From assembly GCF_012273895.1 (NCBI RefSeq), contig NC_052106.1, positions 1,426,001-1,490,000 of the forward strand: a stretch of 64,000 bases of DNA. Reading direction: 5' to 3'. Positions 51,433 through 62,283 of the stretch are shown piece by piece. Both the position numbers and the translations under genes were made by a program. Source of the DNA: Zerene cesonia (Eukaryota > Arthropoda > Insecta > Lepidoptera > Pieridae). The notes beneath the pieces were generated by a model. It saw only the letters and a list, made by a program, of their open reading frames with translations, was not told the DNA's origin and searched no databases. Within the stretch, counting starts at the first letter, position 1. Every line of letters starts with the position of its first letter.

Positions 51433-53661
51433 AGATAATAGTACAAAAATGAGAGGAAACATGTATTCCGGTCGATCTGTTTTTCTGTCGATATATTTAA
51501 AAATAAATAATTTTTTCTACTAAATTCCTTGATAACTTGCCAATTTATGTTATAAGCACGCTTTCTAATTGGTCCATTGTGTCGTATTTTTTATGTTTCA
51601 AATGCTATCTCCACTGGTCTATAAGGCCATGTCTTGTCTTGTCTCTTGCTGATACGAGTACATATGATGATATCCTATGCATAGACTCTCATGCCTTGTG
51701 CTAACGCCCCGAGAGAGTATAGAAAATATCCATTAGTTTCTAGAAATTGCCACCTTACAACACACCAAAGTACTCCCGGCTGATTAATTCTCTCGTAAAT
51801 CGAAACACAGTTTGGTCCTTCCAGATACTTCGAATATATAGCTCACGTATTGCAAGCTGATAAACACGCATTAAGAATTCCATTTATTGATGCGGAACAC
51901 AGCCGTTCCTTTGATTTCACATTACCTGGGAACTGTATTTATTTCAGACATATATATAACAACCAGCATCCTAGCTGGGACAAACGTAATTTCAACCACC
52001 TTTAAAAAGAAGTAATTTCTGAATGGGCTTGTTACCTTAGAACTTTGCACTGGGCTAACCGATATTGATGATTCTTTTTTTATTAGAAAGGTGCCTCCTG
52101 TGTCCCATTTAAATTTGGTTTAAAGTTTTTTGTTAAAAATAATGAATACAATATAATTCAAAGGTTACATTTTTCAATTCAAAAAATGTTTACCAGATCT
52201 CCTAGTTTCTCCTAGTTTTTTTGAACTATCTATATTTACTGCAGCTTTTCTCACCGATACAGATACAAGTTAACTCTAACGTAGTTCGTCAATATTCGTA
52301 CATATTTGCGGAACGTCAGATGTCTGTTAAGCTTTAAAGTTTCATCTGGTATACATATAAAATGAAATAAATCACAATACTAATCAATATTTTTAATTAT
52401 CGTTGCCGAGATTGTGTTACATATCGTTGTACAAAATAAATAGCTGAGCATTTTTACATCATGTAGCCTTCACATTTTTACATATCAACAGCAACAAAAG
52501 TTTAATAACTATATATTATTTACACAACACAAAATATAAACTGAAACTTGAATTCATAACGTATCCGATTTCATGATGAAAAATATTACTGGATTGCAGT
52601 TTTCCAATCAGGCTACCTTTGTGCCAGCAAACAATGATTTTAATTAAACAGAGCTACCGACACACAAATATTCGCTGAAATGTTTTTGCCTAACGTTATA
52701 TTACGAACAATTTTGTGAGAGCCTTATTTTCTTTTATATTCCTTAATTGTAACCTAAAAGATTTTGTTGAAAAGTGGGTTTAATTGAGATAAAAGCGTTA
52801 CGGGTACTAACGATTTTTTGCATTCGACGAGCAGGTTTTTTTTTCAAATTATCCGCCTGGTATTTACGTATGTCATATATAGGATTTTAAACGAATAACT
52901 CAATATACATCAGGCAGATAAATTTATCATATTAAGCGTTGAGATCCGACGTATCAAGAAAATTTTCTAATAATGGTCGACTCGGTCGGTTCTAAAGAGA
53001 CAAGTACATATATACACCAATACAATTATAGTTGTTTGACTCAGAAATATTGTAACAAAGGACTCTTTAAATATTGTATACTGAAGATAATACAACTTGA
53101 TGCAGCGAAGCATTTATAATCTACTAAATGCTGATCTAAACCCGATACAATGTTCTGTGTTATATGACCGGCGTGACGCAAAGCAATGAGACGAAAGATG
53201 AGTACCATTTCTAAAGGGTACATTAAAAATCGAAGATTTGATATACTAAGAAAACTTACTTGAGAGTTGGCTGTTATTTGCTACGTACACTTCTAAACAT
53301 TTAAGTACTGAAGGTTTTCAGCACTCCTCAAAAACTTTGATCAATGTTCACGCTTCGTGAATCACTCGAGTTTTAGCGAATAGTTTTAATATTAAACTTA
53401 ACAAGCCCTCTTACTTTACGCTTGACGGCTTCTAGTTATTCATTTCGACATACTTTTTAATAAAGTTTCAGTATTTTTAAGCGTGCTCTGGTATTTTACG
53501 GAATGTTTTATGAGAAGCGTTTTTACAGAACACTTTTCTTCTTGTATTGTAAAGATTCTCAACATGATGTATCATTAGTACGATATCATAAATACATACT
53601 ATGCTACTAGAAATTATTCATAATAACCCTTCATTTTATCTGCATGTCTGCATACCAATAT
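51433..53661. other. intergenic, nothing recognised
   Basis: About 2.2 kb AT-rich; a 60-codon minus ORF at 53041-53223 is unrecognised. No repeat assigned. Confidence 0.4.
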
Positions 53662-53985
53662 CGAATTGGGCCAGCTCCCATCGGGGAAGTATCACACCCC
53701 CACAGAATACCGGCGTAAAATAATAGCATACTTTTGTGTTTCGTACGGTGAGTGGGGGAGTCGGAGGCCCATATCCTTTTCCTTACCCTTCCCAGTCCTT
53801 TCCTTTATTCCTATCGCCAATCCTTTCTTAATCCCTTCCCAAAAAGTCGGCAATCCATTTGTAGAGGCGTAAGGTCTGCAATGGACCTTGGACCTTATGC
53901 CTCTCCAAATGTTCATGGGCGATGGTAGCGCTTATCATCAGGCGACCCACTAGCTCCAATGCCGACTATAACATACAAAAAAATA
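53662..53985 (+). mobile_element. polyA retroposon, near full length
   Basis: GAATTGGGCCAGCTCCCATC near the start, GTGAGTGGGGGAGTCGGAGG, a CT-rich middle, ATGTTCATGGGCGATGGTAG and a CTATAACATAC A-run end. An extra 28-bp 'aaggtctgcaatggacctt'-type insert lies before the GCCTCTCC block. The nearest repeat downstream of the repeat-protein gene. Confidence 0.7.
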
Positions 53986-54109
53986 GCTTTGATTAATAAT
54001 TTGGATACTTAACTTTGCGTGCACGTGGAGCTCGAATTGTGAAGAGGTTTAACGATTCTACACCTTTTCACGACCAAATTAATGTAAAGAAAAAAATCGT
54101 GGTATCAAT

Positions 54110-54115
54110 TTTATT
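54110..54115 (-). promoter_or_regulatory. polyadenylation signal AATAAA
   Basis: AATAAA on the minus strand, 36 bases beyond the stop codon of the repeat-protein gene. Confidence 0.55.
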
Positions 54116-54150
54116 CTTTTAGTCACGAGACATCATCACGAGATCCCTTT

Positions 54151-55932
54151 TCATGGTTTCCTGTTCTTTTTAGTTTTCCCTTTATACTTCTTTTGCCACG
54201 TATTGTGTTTCGTGTTACGTTTTTTATCATATTTCCATTTCTTAATTGCTTCCATTACTTCATTATTTAAGAAACCATTTAGAAACATTCTTTTCAAGAG
54301 CGGTTTTACCTGTCCAATCTTTACGTCGACTCCGTGTCCAATGCTTGGTATTGGATGTCTAGTTTTTGCTTTTAAAAATGGCAAGTCAATATCATCTATA
54401 TAATAGCTATCTTGATATTTAACTCTGTACCAACCTCCATACTTTTTCTTGTACCTGTCATCAGGATACTTTTTATCCCAGTGTTTGGGATCTTCCCAAT
54501 CATAATAATGGTAATCATATTTAGGTCCCTTCCAATCCTCATAATGATAATGATATTTAGGTCCCTTCCATTCATCGTAATGATAATTATATTTGGGACC
54601 TGTCCAATTTGGGTAATGATAATGATATTTAGGTCCCTTCCAGTCATCGTAATGATAATTATATTTGGGACCTGTCCAGTTCGGATGATGGAAATGATAT
54701 CTAGGTCCTTTCCAATCATCATAATGGTAATTAAAATATTTGGGTCCTTTCCAGTCATCGTAATGATAATCAATCTTGGGACCTGTCCAATTTGGATGAT
54801 GATAATTATATTTAGGGCCCTTCCAGTAATCATAATGGTAGCCATATTTGGGGTCTGTCCAATTCGGATGATGGATATGATATCTAGGTCCGTTCCAATC
54901 ATCATAATGGTAGTTATAATATTTTGGTCCCTTCCAATCATCGTAATGGTAACTATATTTAGGTACCGTCCAATTAGGACGGTGATAATGATATTGAGGT
55001 CCTCTCCAGTCGTCGTAATGATAATTATATTTTGGACCTGTCCAATTGTGATAATGATAAGGATGATGATGATATTGAGGTCCTCTCCAATCGTCGTAAT
55101 GGTAATTATATTTTGGACCTGTCCAATTATGATGATGGTAAGGATGATGATGATATTCAGGTCCTTTCCAATCATCATACTGGTAATTAAAATATTTAGG
55201 TCCCTTCCAATTATCATAATGGTTACCATATTTGGGCCCTGTCCAATTAGGATGATGATAAGGATACTTAGGTTCTTTCCAATCTTCATAATGATAGTTA
55301 CCCTTCCAATATTCATTAATGTGGCCATATTTAGGACTTGTCCAGTTAGGATCATAATGATGATGATATTGAGGTCCTCTCCAATCGTCGTAATGATAAC
55401 CATATTTAGGTTCAGTCCAATTCGGATGATGATAGGGATACTTAGGTTCTTTCCAATCTTCATAATGATAGTTACCCTTCCAATATTCGTTAATGTGGCC
55501 ATATTTAGGACTTGTCCAGTTAGGATCATGATGATGATGATATTGAGGTCCTCTCCAATCATCATAATGATAGCCATATATAGGACCTCTCCCATCATGA
55601 TGATGAAAATGATATTTCGGTCCTTTCCAATTGTCATAATGGTAGTTAGAATATTTAGGTCCTTCGTGTTCAATATAATTTAAGTAATTATAATCAGGAG
55701 GTTTACCGATATATCGTCTGGATATAATTGGTTTTTTGTCGGGTATAAACATCGTAATCGGTCTGTATGTGTGTCCCGGTTTTTCAGTAACGATGTCGAT
55801 GGGTACAGCTGCTTTTGTGCCATTTATGGAAACTAAAAAGTTTGAATCACAAGTTGTATTATTTTATCATCATACTTTACAAGTTATTAGGAACAGTAAT
55901 ATAGAATTAAAATAAATACATATCTTTTTCAT
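54151..55932 (-). CDS. secreted His/Tyr/Trp-rich repeat protein, unknown family
   Basis: Predicted 577-residue protein from two exons: 55881-55932 and 54151-55832, joined in frame across a 48-base GT-AG intron. Residues 1-25 are a signal peptide (KK, then a hydrophobic core ILLFLITF, with likely cleavage after TKA). Residues about 70-466 are tandem repeats built on Y-H-Y-D-D-W-K-G-P-K-Y and H-H-P-N-W-T-G-P-K-Y, about thirty cores in all. Eleven N-W-T sequons recur through it. Residues 467-577 are non-repetitive and strongly basic, ending in a Lys-rich tail, with a short Leu-rich stretch (LLKRMFLNGFL). There is no cysteine in the repeats or tail. These features suggest an extracellular structural, cement, cuticle or silk-associated protein, or a metal-binding one because of the His clusters, but that is inference. 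I do not recognise the family. The ATG at 55752 gives only the 533-residue form without a signal peptide. Large ORFs on the opposite strand and in another frame are by-products of the repeats. Confidence 0.8.
54487..55677 (-). repeat. coding minisatellite (W-x-G-P-K-Y repeats)
   Basis: About 1.2 kb of degenerate in-frame tandem repeats of roughly 33-51 bp inside the repeat-protein gene. A higher-order duplication is visible: about 55240-55400 recurs at 55414-55574 with an offset of 174 bp (58 codons) and few differences. Confidence 0.88.
55881..55932 (-). CDS. signal-peptide exon of the repeat protein
   Basis: 17 codons plus one base, starting at ATG 55932. The donor is GTAAAG at 55880. The acceptor TTTTTAG ends at 55833, and the phase-1 junction restores the exact frame of the long ORF. 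Without splicing, this frame stops after 20 codons (TGA). TATAAAA at 55939-55945 is too close to the ATG to act as its TATA box, so the start site is not defined. Confidence 0.68.
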
Positions 55933-56860
55933 GTACACTTTTATAAGAATTGATCAATAGTTTGTTATTTAAAGCGACTAAACACGAAATTTCGCATATG
56001 TTAATTGTTTTCAAACAAGTAGAAAAAAACACAAAAACAAATTTACACTTCATAAAAACTTAAGAAGCGTCAGTTTATGTTTTTCTTCTTTATATGTCGA
56101 TAAAACTAAAAATTAATGAGTGGCTTTACTTGACTGATCAAGAAAAATCATTTTAAAAGTTTATTATTGCAAGTTGAGCACCTTTAAGCACAAATTGAAT
56201 TGGATGAATTCATACCGGATAATTACTTCCTACCTCTGCAATGTTTATAAGCGTTGGTGATCGCTTACCTACCATCTGTTAACCACAGCTCAGTTGTATT
56301 TGTAATACCAACGTTTAATTTTACAAATAAATCTACATACTGTTAAGTGATAACACAAACATTCGTCTATATTCAATATTCAATAAAACGCCAAAGCGTC
56401 CGCATCCAATTAAATTAAAACTTCAAATTCGACTCACACAAGGACATAAATTTCCAATAAGTAATGAAAATAAAAACAGCTCTCCCCGTTTTATTGTAAA
56501 ACATTCGTAAACGGTGAAATATGAACTCGTTCCGAAATCGACACGAGCTGTTATCACAAACTCATTTCCATTTCTGAATTATAAAAGTGATTGTTAGACC
56601 AATGCTAGTAAATAAAGTGGAATATCAAATAGGTTTCTCATACGTAAAGTTAAAGGGAAGTGGTAGAATTTTGTAACCGAAAATTCATATTTAGAAAAGT
56701 CTCCAAAAGAGAAAGCTTTAGCCTTAATATGGTATATCTGTTGTCCGTACCTGCGCACGCGTGGATTCTGGTACAAATTTCCACTCCCCAATTTATCTCC
56801 TTGGAATTAGCGGATGCCTATATCGTGGTTCTTAGTGGCTAACGTACGAAATTTCGCAGT
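55933..56860. other. intergenic upstream of the repeat-protein gene
   Basis: Presumed promoter side of the repeat-protein gene. A TTTAAATAA box lies near 55965 on the minus strand. 56240-56290 is a worn fragment of the polyA retroposon (GGTGATCGCTTACC, CACAGCTCAGTTG). Nothing else was seen. Confidence 0.4.
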
Positions 56861-57022
56861 CGAGCACGCTTCGGCACGAATTGGGCCAGTTGGCATCGGG
56901 GAAGTACCACACCACGACAGAAAACCGGCATGAAATAGTTGCATGTTTCCTGCGGTGCGTGAGGGAGCCGGAGGCCCGTTTCGTTTTCGTTGATATATCA
57001 GGCAGCCACCTTTGCGCTTAAT
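56861..57022 (+). mobile_element. polyA retroposon, 5' part only
   Basis: CGAGCACGCTTCGGCACGAA, TTGGGCCAGTTGGCATCGGG and GGAGCCGGAGGCCCGTTTCG match the family head. The middle and tail are deleted or diverged. Confidence 0.68.
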
Positions 57023-57266
57023 GTAATAATGACATTATGTATGTGAACTTAATTATAGGTGTGTGCTATTTGCTCTCAAGATTAAACGTTCAATGTGCAA
57101 TTATTAAAATTGTAATACAGCTTATTGGTTTTCATTTTACAGAACTTATAGAAATCATTTTACATAGAATATATTTAGTGAGTTTCATTTCAATTGCTTT
57201 TTTATTTTTTATTTCTTGATTTCAATCGTTTTGTTAGATTTCAAGTTACTCTATATATAATAGGTA

Positions 57267-57479
57267 CTAGCTGCGCCCCGCGGTTTCACCCGTGTAAGTC
57301 CGTATCCCGTAGGTATATCGGGATTAAAAGTTACCTATTATATTAGTTATATGTTAATCCAGGTGTACAGCTATCTACGTAGCAAATTTCATTGCAATCG
57401 GTTCAGCAGTTTTTAAGGTGAAAGAGTAACAAACACACACGCATCCTTACAAACTGTCGCATTTATAATATTAGAAGGA
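57267..57479 (-). mobile_element. Lep1-type Helitron with small internal duplication
   Basis: CTAG at 57267 with a good hairpin. The far end is AGAAGGA. A short 'attatattagttatat' insertion in the middle explains its 213-bp length. Confidence 0.85.
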
Positions 57480-58784
57480 CAAGTTGTTTGTTGCTGCTTG
57501 TTTTAACATACATCTACTAATTAAATTTTACTCCCATAAAACCTTATAAATTTGCATAATGTTGTCTTCAATTTACACGGGCTTAAAAATGTAACAGTGC
57601 ATATTTTCACTGTTTTTCTAGAATTTAATTTTCCAAGAAAAGAGGAAAGTAGGGCTCACCAATTTGATGCGAAAAGTTAAGACTATTAAAAACTTTTTAA
57701 TTAACTGCATACTTTTGAATGAAGTAGACATTTTCACCTAACGTAAACTAAATTTGGAATTGCGAATTTTTCAATGGAAGCAGAAGGATTATATTTGTGA
57801 AACCACGCAGCAGTAAATGATGCATAATATCATATATAAAACTGTATAATATAAAAAATAAAGTGTTGCATGGAAGTGCAAGTGTAAGCTTCACCTCTAC
57901 GCGTTCTTGAGAAAAAGATAAACAAACATCATCAAAATGATCCCATAAGAGTTCCGTTTGCTCCTTTTGAGGTACGAAAGCTTAAAAAAGACATGATCAT
58001 AATAAAACTGAACTATTAGTTCTATAAGAAAGTTATAAACCATATCATAATCAATCATCAATAATTTTCTATGTATCATACATTTACGAGTCGCTACTTG
58101 TAAATTATGAAATTGTATAATTACTCTGCATAATTTTGAAGAAACATAATACAGTCGAATATGAATTATATTACCAGTATTCTTTCTTGCGAGTCGTAAA
58201 TGTTCAATTTGCTTTATTATTTTGTTTTTTTTAAAGTATTAATTAGTAGCAAATAATGCAATATAGATACACACACATTTATAACATTTACAAATCAATG
58301 ATCTCGGCCGGGTCTGTCGGTAAGCTGGGCTGCACACACACGCACGTTACGTTAAGTGTGTCTACTCAGGAATAAAAGTACGCGATTCATTGAATTCTAT
58401 TTATTATACTTAAAATTCAATTACTATTAAATTACTTGTTGCTTGAAGAATAATCAATAAATTTCAAAATGATTGCCTGTATTGCCATCGTTAAAACTTA
58501 AAACGGTTTAGGGTTATATTAAAACTCATTATATAAAAAAAGAAATAAAGCCTTGCTATAATGAATTATGCTGAAACTTATCAATATCATACAAAGAATA
58601 AAAAATACAGTCAGAATCTCGAGAACTCCTGGACTCCTTTTAATAATTCCTTTAGTGTTGGATATGCTCTCGATACCTGAGGTCCTATATATATTCCTCG
58701 GGCGAATCTGTAGCGGAACAATAGTATTACATCTTATATGTACTAGTAATATTGGTATCCAAAACCCACCTTTACAGATTATAT
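57480..58784. other. intergenic between element and receptor gene
   Basis: AT-rich. A 73-codon plus ORF (58568-58789) is unrecognised and abuts the receptor's 3' end. No repeat assigned. Confidence 0.4.
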
Positions 58785-58790
58785 TTTAAT
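58785..58790 (-). promoter_or_regulatory. possible polyadenylation signal ATTAAA
   Basis: ATTAAA on the minus strand, about 32 bases past the receptor stop codon. Confidence 0.45.
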
Positions 58791-58821
58791 AAAATTCTAA
58801 CCATATTAACTATATATTATA

Positions 58822-60693
58822 TTATTCAACAAACTGTATTCTCTCCTTTCGCATTATAATTTCCAATATAAAAACAATAGATGAGATAGCACATCCAAAT
58901 ATCCAAATATAAAATGCGCCAGCAGCTTGTACCAGAGTGATCGCGCATCCCATCTGACAACTATAGCTATTGGACATTATATTTTTATTTGCTATATTCG
59001 CTTTATCGATATACGTAATGCCAATAGCGTCATCATACAACTTTTGGCATATACCAGAATCATACAGATGCAAAATCATATTTTGAAATAGCACAGTAAT
59101 GTAACTAGTTTTCCGAATAATCATCTCGTGGTAAATGAATAGGATCTCTTCATTCACCTTCACCACCTTCGCTTCATCCCCAACAGCAGTATCTGCTTGA
59201 AGCAGAGGTATATATCCATCGATCAATATAGTCGCACCTCCATTTTTCAATATAACCTCTTCGCACTCCATGAAATTATTACACGATCCTGACGTGTTCG
59301 CAAAGGCAACATACTTCGTGTCTTCTAGAAAATATTTCGCCTGATCCCTCAAATATGGCTTGATTCCGGATGAAATTAAGGCATCTATAGTTTTATAAAG
59401 AGGAGGTGGACCTTGAATAGTCAAATATGAATACAGCTGAATGGCAATATATGTTGATAAATGAAGTGCTAGTATGAGATACATTATATTAACAATTTTC
59501 TGCTTCAGGGTTCTCGCATCTTGCAATGACGTAGCACCGAGAAGAGCACCAGCGCTGTACAGCAAGGTGTCATGAATAGAAACGGCCTGATTGTCAAACT
59601 TACATATCAGTCTCCATACCATTGCATAAATTATATAAAATATGAAGAAAACATATATACCATTTACTTTACCCACAAAAGACTGCCATGAGCGTATCTC
59701 TCGCTCAACACTGTAAGCCCAAATAATGGACTGCCTTGAATACACTCCTGAGAATTCAACTGCATTGTTCTCTAGTCGGTATAGACCTCCAGCACATACA
59801 TCTAAACTTCCATTTTTCAATAGATCAATATATTCTTGATTAAGATATGGATTTTCTTCTTGTCTAAAAAAATACTGTAAATACAGGGTGGTGTTGAAGT
59901 ATTGAGATGCAATTTTCATGATTTCAACATCAGCACCATATATATTCAATTCAGTAACAGGTTGAAAATTTATTAATTTTTTGACCTTATTGCGTAACAT
60001 CATGTACGGATACAGAGTTGCAAAAGCAGAATTTAGGGGACATTTTTTGAAGTCTCTAAGACCTTTAGTTGGAAATATTGATTCTCCGTTTCTTAAAGAT
60101 CCTCTTGCACATCTATTCACTTCATAAAATCTTACCGATCTCGTTAAATTGCAAGTTATTTCGTCCATTTCTAACTTTGCATACATAAAAGTGAAATTTC
60201 TGGAATCATCTAAAACTGTGAAGGTGATATCTTTAGACATTAAGATTTCTGAATTATTTTGAAATGTCTCATTACATGCCATAAAATCACCAATAATAAT
60301 GAATAAGTATTTCGTCAAATCCCTTTCAAATGACAAGCTATAAAAAACTCTACAATCTTCAGTGATAACAACACACAAAGTGCTAATGACTTCGTCATTT
60401 ATTGTGTTTATATCATCTGTTGTTATTATGGGAACATAATTTACACTCAATTTATCAATGAGTTGATCACGGAATTCCTTTTCTGGATTTGTCGTTGTAT
60501 CTTCATCTGGGTTATAAATGAATATCGTGGATTTGTAAAATAAATCTTTCAAAGCAGCTTGTACAATACATGAAGCAATCGATTCTATTGCGTAGCTATA
60601 GGGTCCATTTTCCGTTCCATTTTCTATGTAAATATTATTATTTACAGCCAATGTTGTTTTTAAAGAAAATAGCAAAAATATATAAAACAACAT
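58822..60693 (-). CDS. divergent ionotropic receptor (IR), single exon
   Basis: 623-residue membrane receptor of the insect IR branch of ionotropic glutamate receptors, expected to form ligand-gated cation channels in chemosensory neurons. A signal peptide (residues 1-17) leads a short extracellular N-terminus. Ligand-binding half S1 (about 212-335) shows LRDFKKCPLN, then G-A-D-V-E-I-M-K-I-A and L-L-K-N-G-S-L-D-V. TM1 is about 343-364, the pore loop about 374-388 (YSAGALLGAT), TM2 about 402-425, S2 about 429-580 and TM3 about 584-612, with a short cytoplasmic tail. Several N-glycosylation sites precede TM1. The open frame extends upstream to a GTG at 60783, but the ATG at 60693 starts exactly at the signal peptide and is chosen. 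No intron and no lesion. Lepidopteran intronless IRs (IR7d, IR85a or IR100 type) are the likely relatives; the exact orthologue cannot be given. The glutamate-binding Arg/Thr/Asp set is not evident, as usual for tuning IRs. Confidence 0.88.
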   Translation of the reverse strand: MLFYIFLLFSLKTTLAVNNNIYIENGTENGPYSYAIESIASCIVQAALKDLFYKSTIFIYNPDEDTTTNPEKEFRDQLIDKLSVNYVPIITTDDINTINDEVISTLCVVITEDCRVFYSLSFERDLTKYLFIIIGDFMACNETFQNNSEILMSKDITFTVLDDSRNFTFMYAKLEMDEITCNLTRSVRFYEVNRCARGSLRNGESIFPTKGLRDFKKCPLNSAFATLYPYMMLRNKVKKLINFQPVTELNIYGADVEIMKIASQYFNTTLYLQYFFRQEENPYLNQEYIDLLKNGSLDVCAGGLYRLENNAVEFSGVYSRQSIIWAYSVEREIRSWQSFVGKVNGIYVFFIFYIIYAMVWRLICKFDNQAVSIHDTLLYSAGALLGATSLQDARTLKQKIVNIMYLILALHLSTYIAIQLYSYLTIQGPPPLYKTIDALISSGIKPYLRDQAKYFLEDTKYVAFANTSGSCNNFMECEEVILKNGGATILIDGYIPLLQADTAVGDEAKVVKVNEEILFIYHEMIIRKTSYITVLFQNMILHLYDSGICQKLYDDAIGITYIDKANIANKNIMSNSYSCQMGCAITLVQAAGAFYIWIFGCAISSIVFILEIIMRKERIQFVE

Positions 60694-60960
60694 GGCCTTA
60701 GCGATGTCTTGAAAGAACTGTCGCGGTAAATAATAATATAAATTTTTATGACTAACGAAAAGGTGCTTATCAAATATAGACACGTCTTTGTTTTTAGACA
60801 GACTTAGTTAATTTTATCGACGTTATAATAATTCACAATTCATAATTTAATAATTTGCACGTAAACGATATTAAAATATGTTGTTAGCAATTTAAACTTT
60901 TTGTTTTAAAACTAAGTAAAAGAAGATGAAACAAACTATGTAATGAAACATATGAGAATC
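60694..60960. other. upstream region of the receptor gene
   Basis: AT-rich, with 30 further open codons upstream of the chosen ATG that lack another ATG. No clear promoter element. Confidence 0.4.
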
Positions 60961-61160
60961 AAGCACGTTTCGAGACGAATTGCTCCAGCTCGTACCGGAG
61001 AAAGTACCAGACGCCCACGTTCGGTGACTGTGGGAGCCAGAGGTGCGTATCCTTTCCCTAACCCTTCTTTGTTCTTTCCTTTATTCTATTTATCCATTTC
61101 GTCTATCCTTTCCTTATCCTTTATCCTGAAAAGCGCTCTTGCAAGGGGAAAATCTCTGTT
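60961..61160 (+). mobile_element. polyA retroposon, diverged 5' part
   Basis: AAGCACGTTTCGAGACGAAT, CCAGCTCGTACCGGAGAAAG and a CT-rich middle follow the family pattern; the tail is lost. The 81-codon ORF over it is incidental. Confidence 0.6.
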
Positions 61161-61676
61161 AATGTCTAGGACGGTGTTGAGGTGGTAAAATTTATTATTT
61201 TAAAACACAGTTCTCTTACATTGAGAAATTTTTATTCCTGGAAATGGCTGGCCACGGAAATTTAACATCTCTTACAATCTGTTTAAATTATTTCTAATCT
61301 AAAATCATATTAATCTAATTATAACTGCAATGTGTCCTTACATTATAAAGTCTATGGAATATTTGGGTTAATATCCAATAGTCAAAATTAATTACATGTT
61401 TTACGTGGTAAATCAAAATACATGTAACTAGGAAATGCTTTTAAAAGAACAAGCAAAGAAACCGTTTTAGGCATTAACCGTTTCATGTTGAAACATTTCG
61501 TAATTGAAGATAAACACTTTTTTTTGTGAAAATTTATATGTAAAAAAAAGTGAAATCGTTTAACCACATCGAACTTTTTTAAGAATAAAATGTTAATAAT
61601 ATTGGTTCGCGTCATCATTGTTTGAAATATTCATATATATCTATAGAGCTATAGACATTAAGTAGATATCAGGGTA
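61161..61676. other. intergenic, nothing recognised
   Basis: AT-rich; a 76-codon minus ORF (61388-61618) is unrecognised. Confidence 0.4.
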
Positions 61677-61764
61677 TCGTGGCCAGCTTGGTGGATTATG
61701 GCTTGTGCCCCCATATGAGCCTGTGTTCCAGCAGTGGGAACATTTGAGCTGATAATGATGACGA
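61677..61764 (+). mobile_element. SINE 3' fragment
   Basis: GGCCAGCTTGGTGGATTATG, CCAGCAGTGGGAACATTTGA and a GATGATGACG tail match the last third of the 304-bp SINEs. Confidence 0.68.
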
Positions 61765-62283
61765 AAATGGTGTAATATCCCAATATTTTCAACTTAATTT
61801 ACTCTTTTCTCCTGTTTTGTTTATCGGGTTTATAACAAAGAATAAAAAAATAAGAAACACAATTAACAATTTGACCATTTATTTACAATAATACGTAGCA
61901 CTTATTATACTTTTATTATACAATCAACAATGACTAGACAATAATACATACTGTAAAGTTCGATGTTATAAAATTGAATATAACGTAAAATACTGATTGG
62001 TTGACAATAAACAAATATCATAGAAGTTCATGTAAAGTCAGACGATTGAATACGCATCTATATATCAAAGAGAACCATTTATTTGTGGTTGAAATTTTTC
62101 ATTTTAAACGCGCGATTTCTTGACTGATCAATTTTTTTATTTGTTTAATTAGCGTTTGCAATATATTCCCGCGTAGGTACTGATAACAAAAAAAACAATC
62201 CCATATTGACGTTAAAAAAATAGTATTTACATCGATATTCCAATTAAGACATACAATATATGAATCGGATTGGAAATATAATT
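61765..62283. other. presumed 3' UTR side of the aquaporin gene
   Basis: AT-rich. Candidate minus-strand AATAAA signals lie at about 62136-62141 and further down near 61875. No other feature. Confidence 0.35.

Noticed and set aside
54396..55683. Long ORFs (over 420 codons) in another minus frame (54396-55673) and on the plus strand (54412-55683) across the repeat gene.
   Set aside because: They mirror the tandem repeats: a stop-free repeat stays open in several frames. Their products are Ile/Met-rich low-complexity, with no start context, signal or domain, whereas the chosen frame has a spliced signal peptide and a non-repetitive end.
60694..60783. Thirty extra codons at the start of the receptor ORF.
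   Set aside because: They begin at GTG and precede a proper ATG that starts a signal peptide; non-ATG initiation is not expected.
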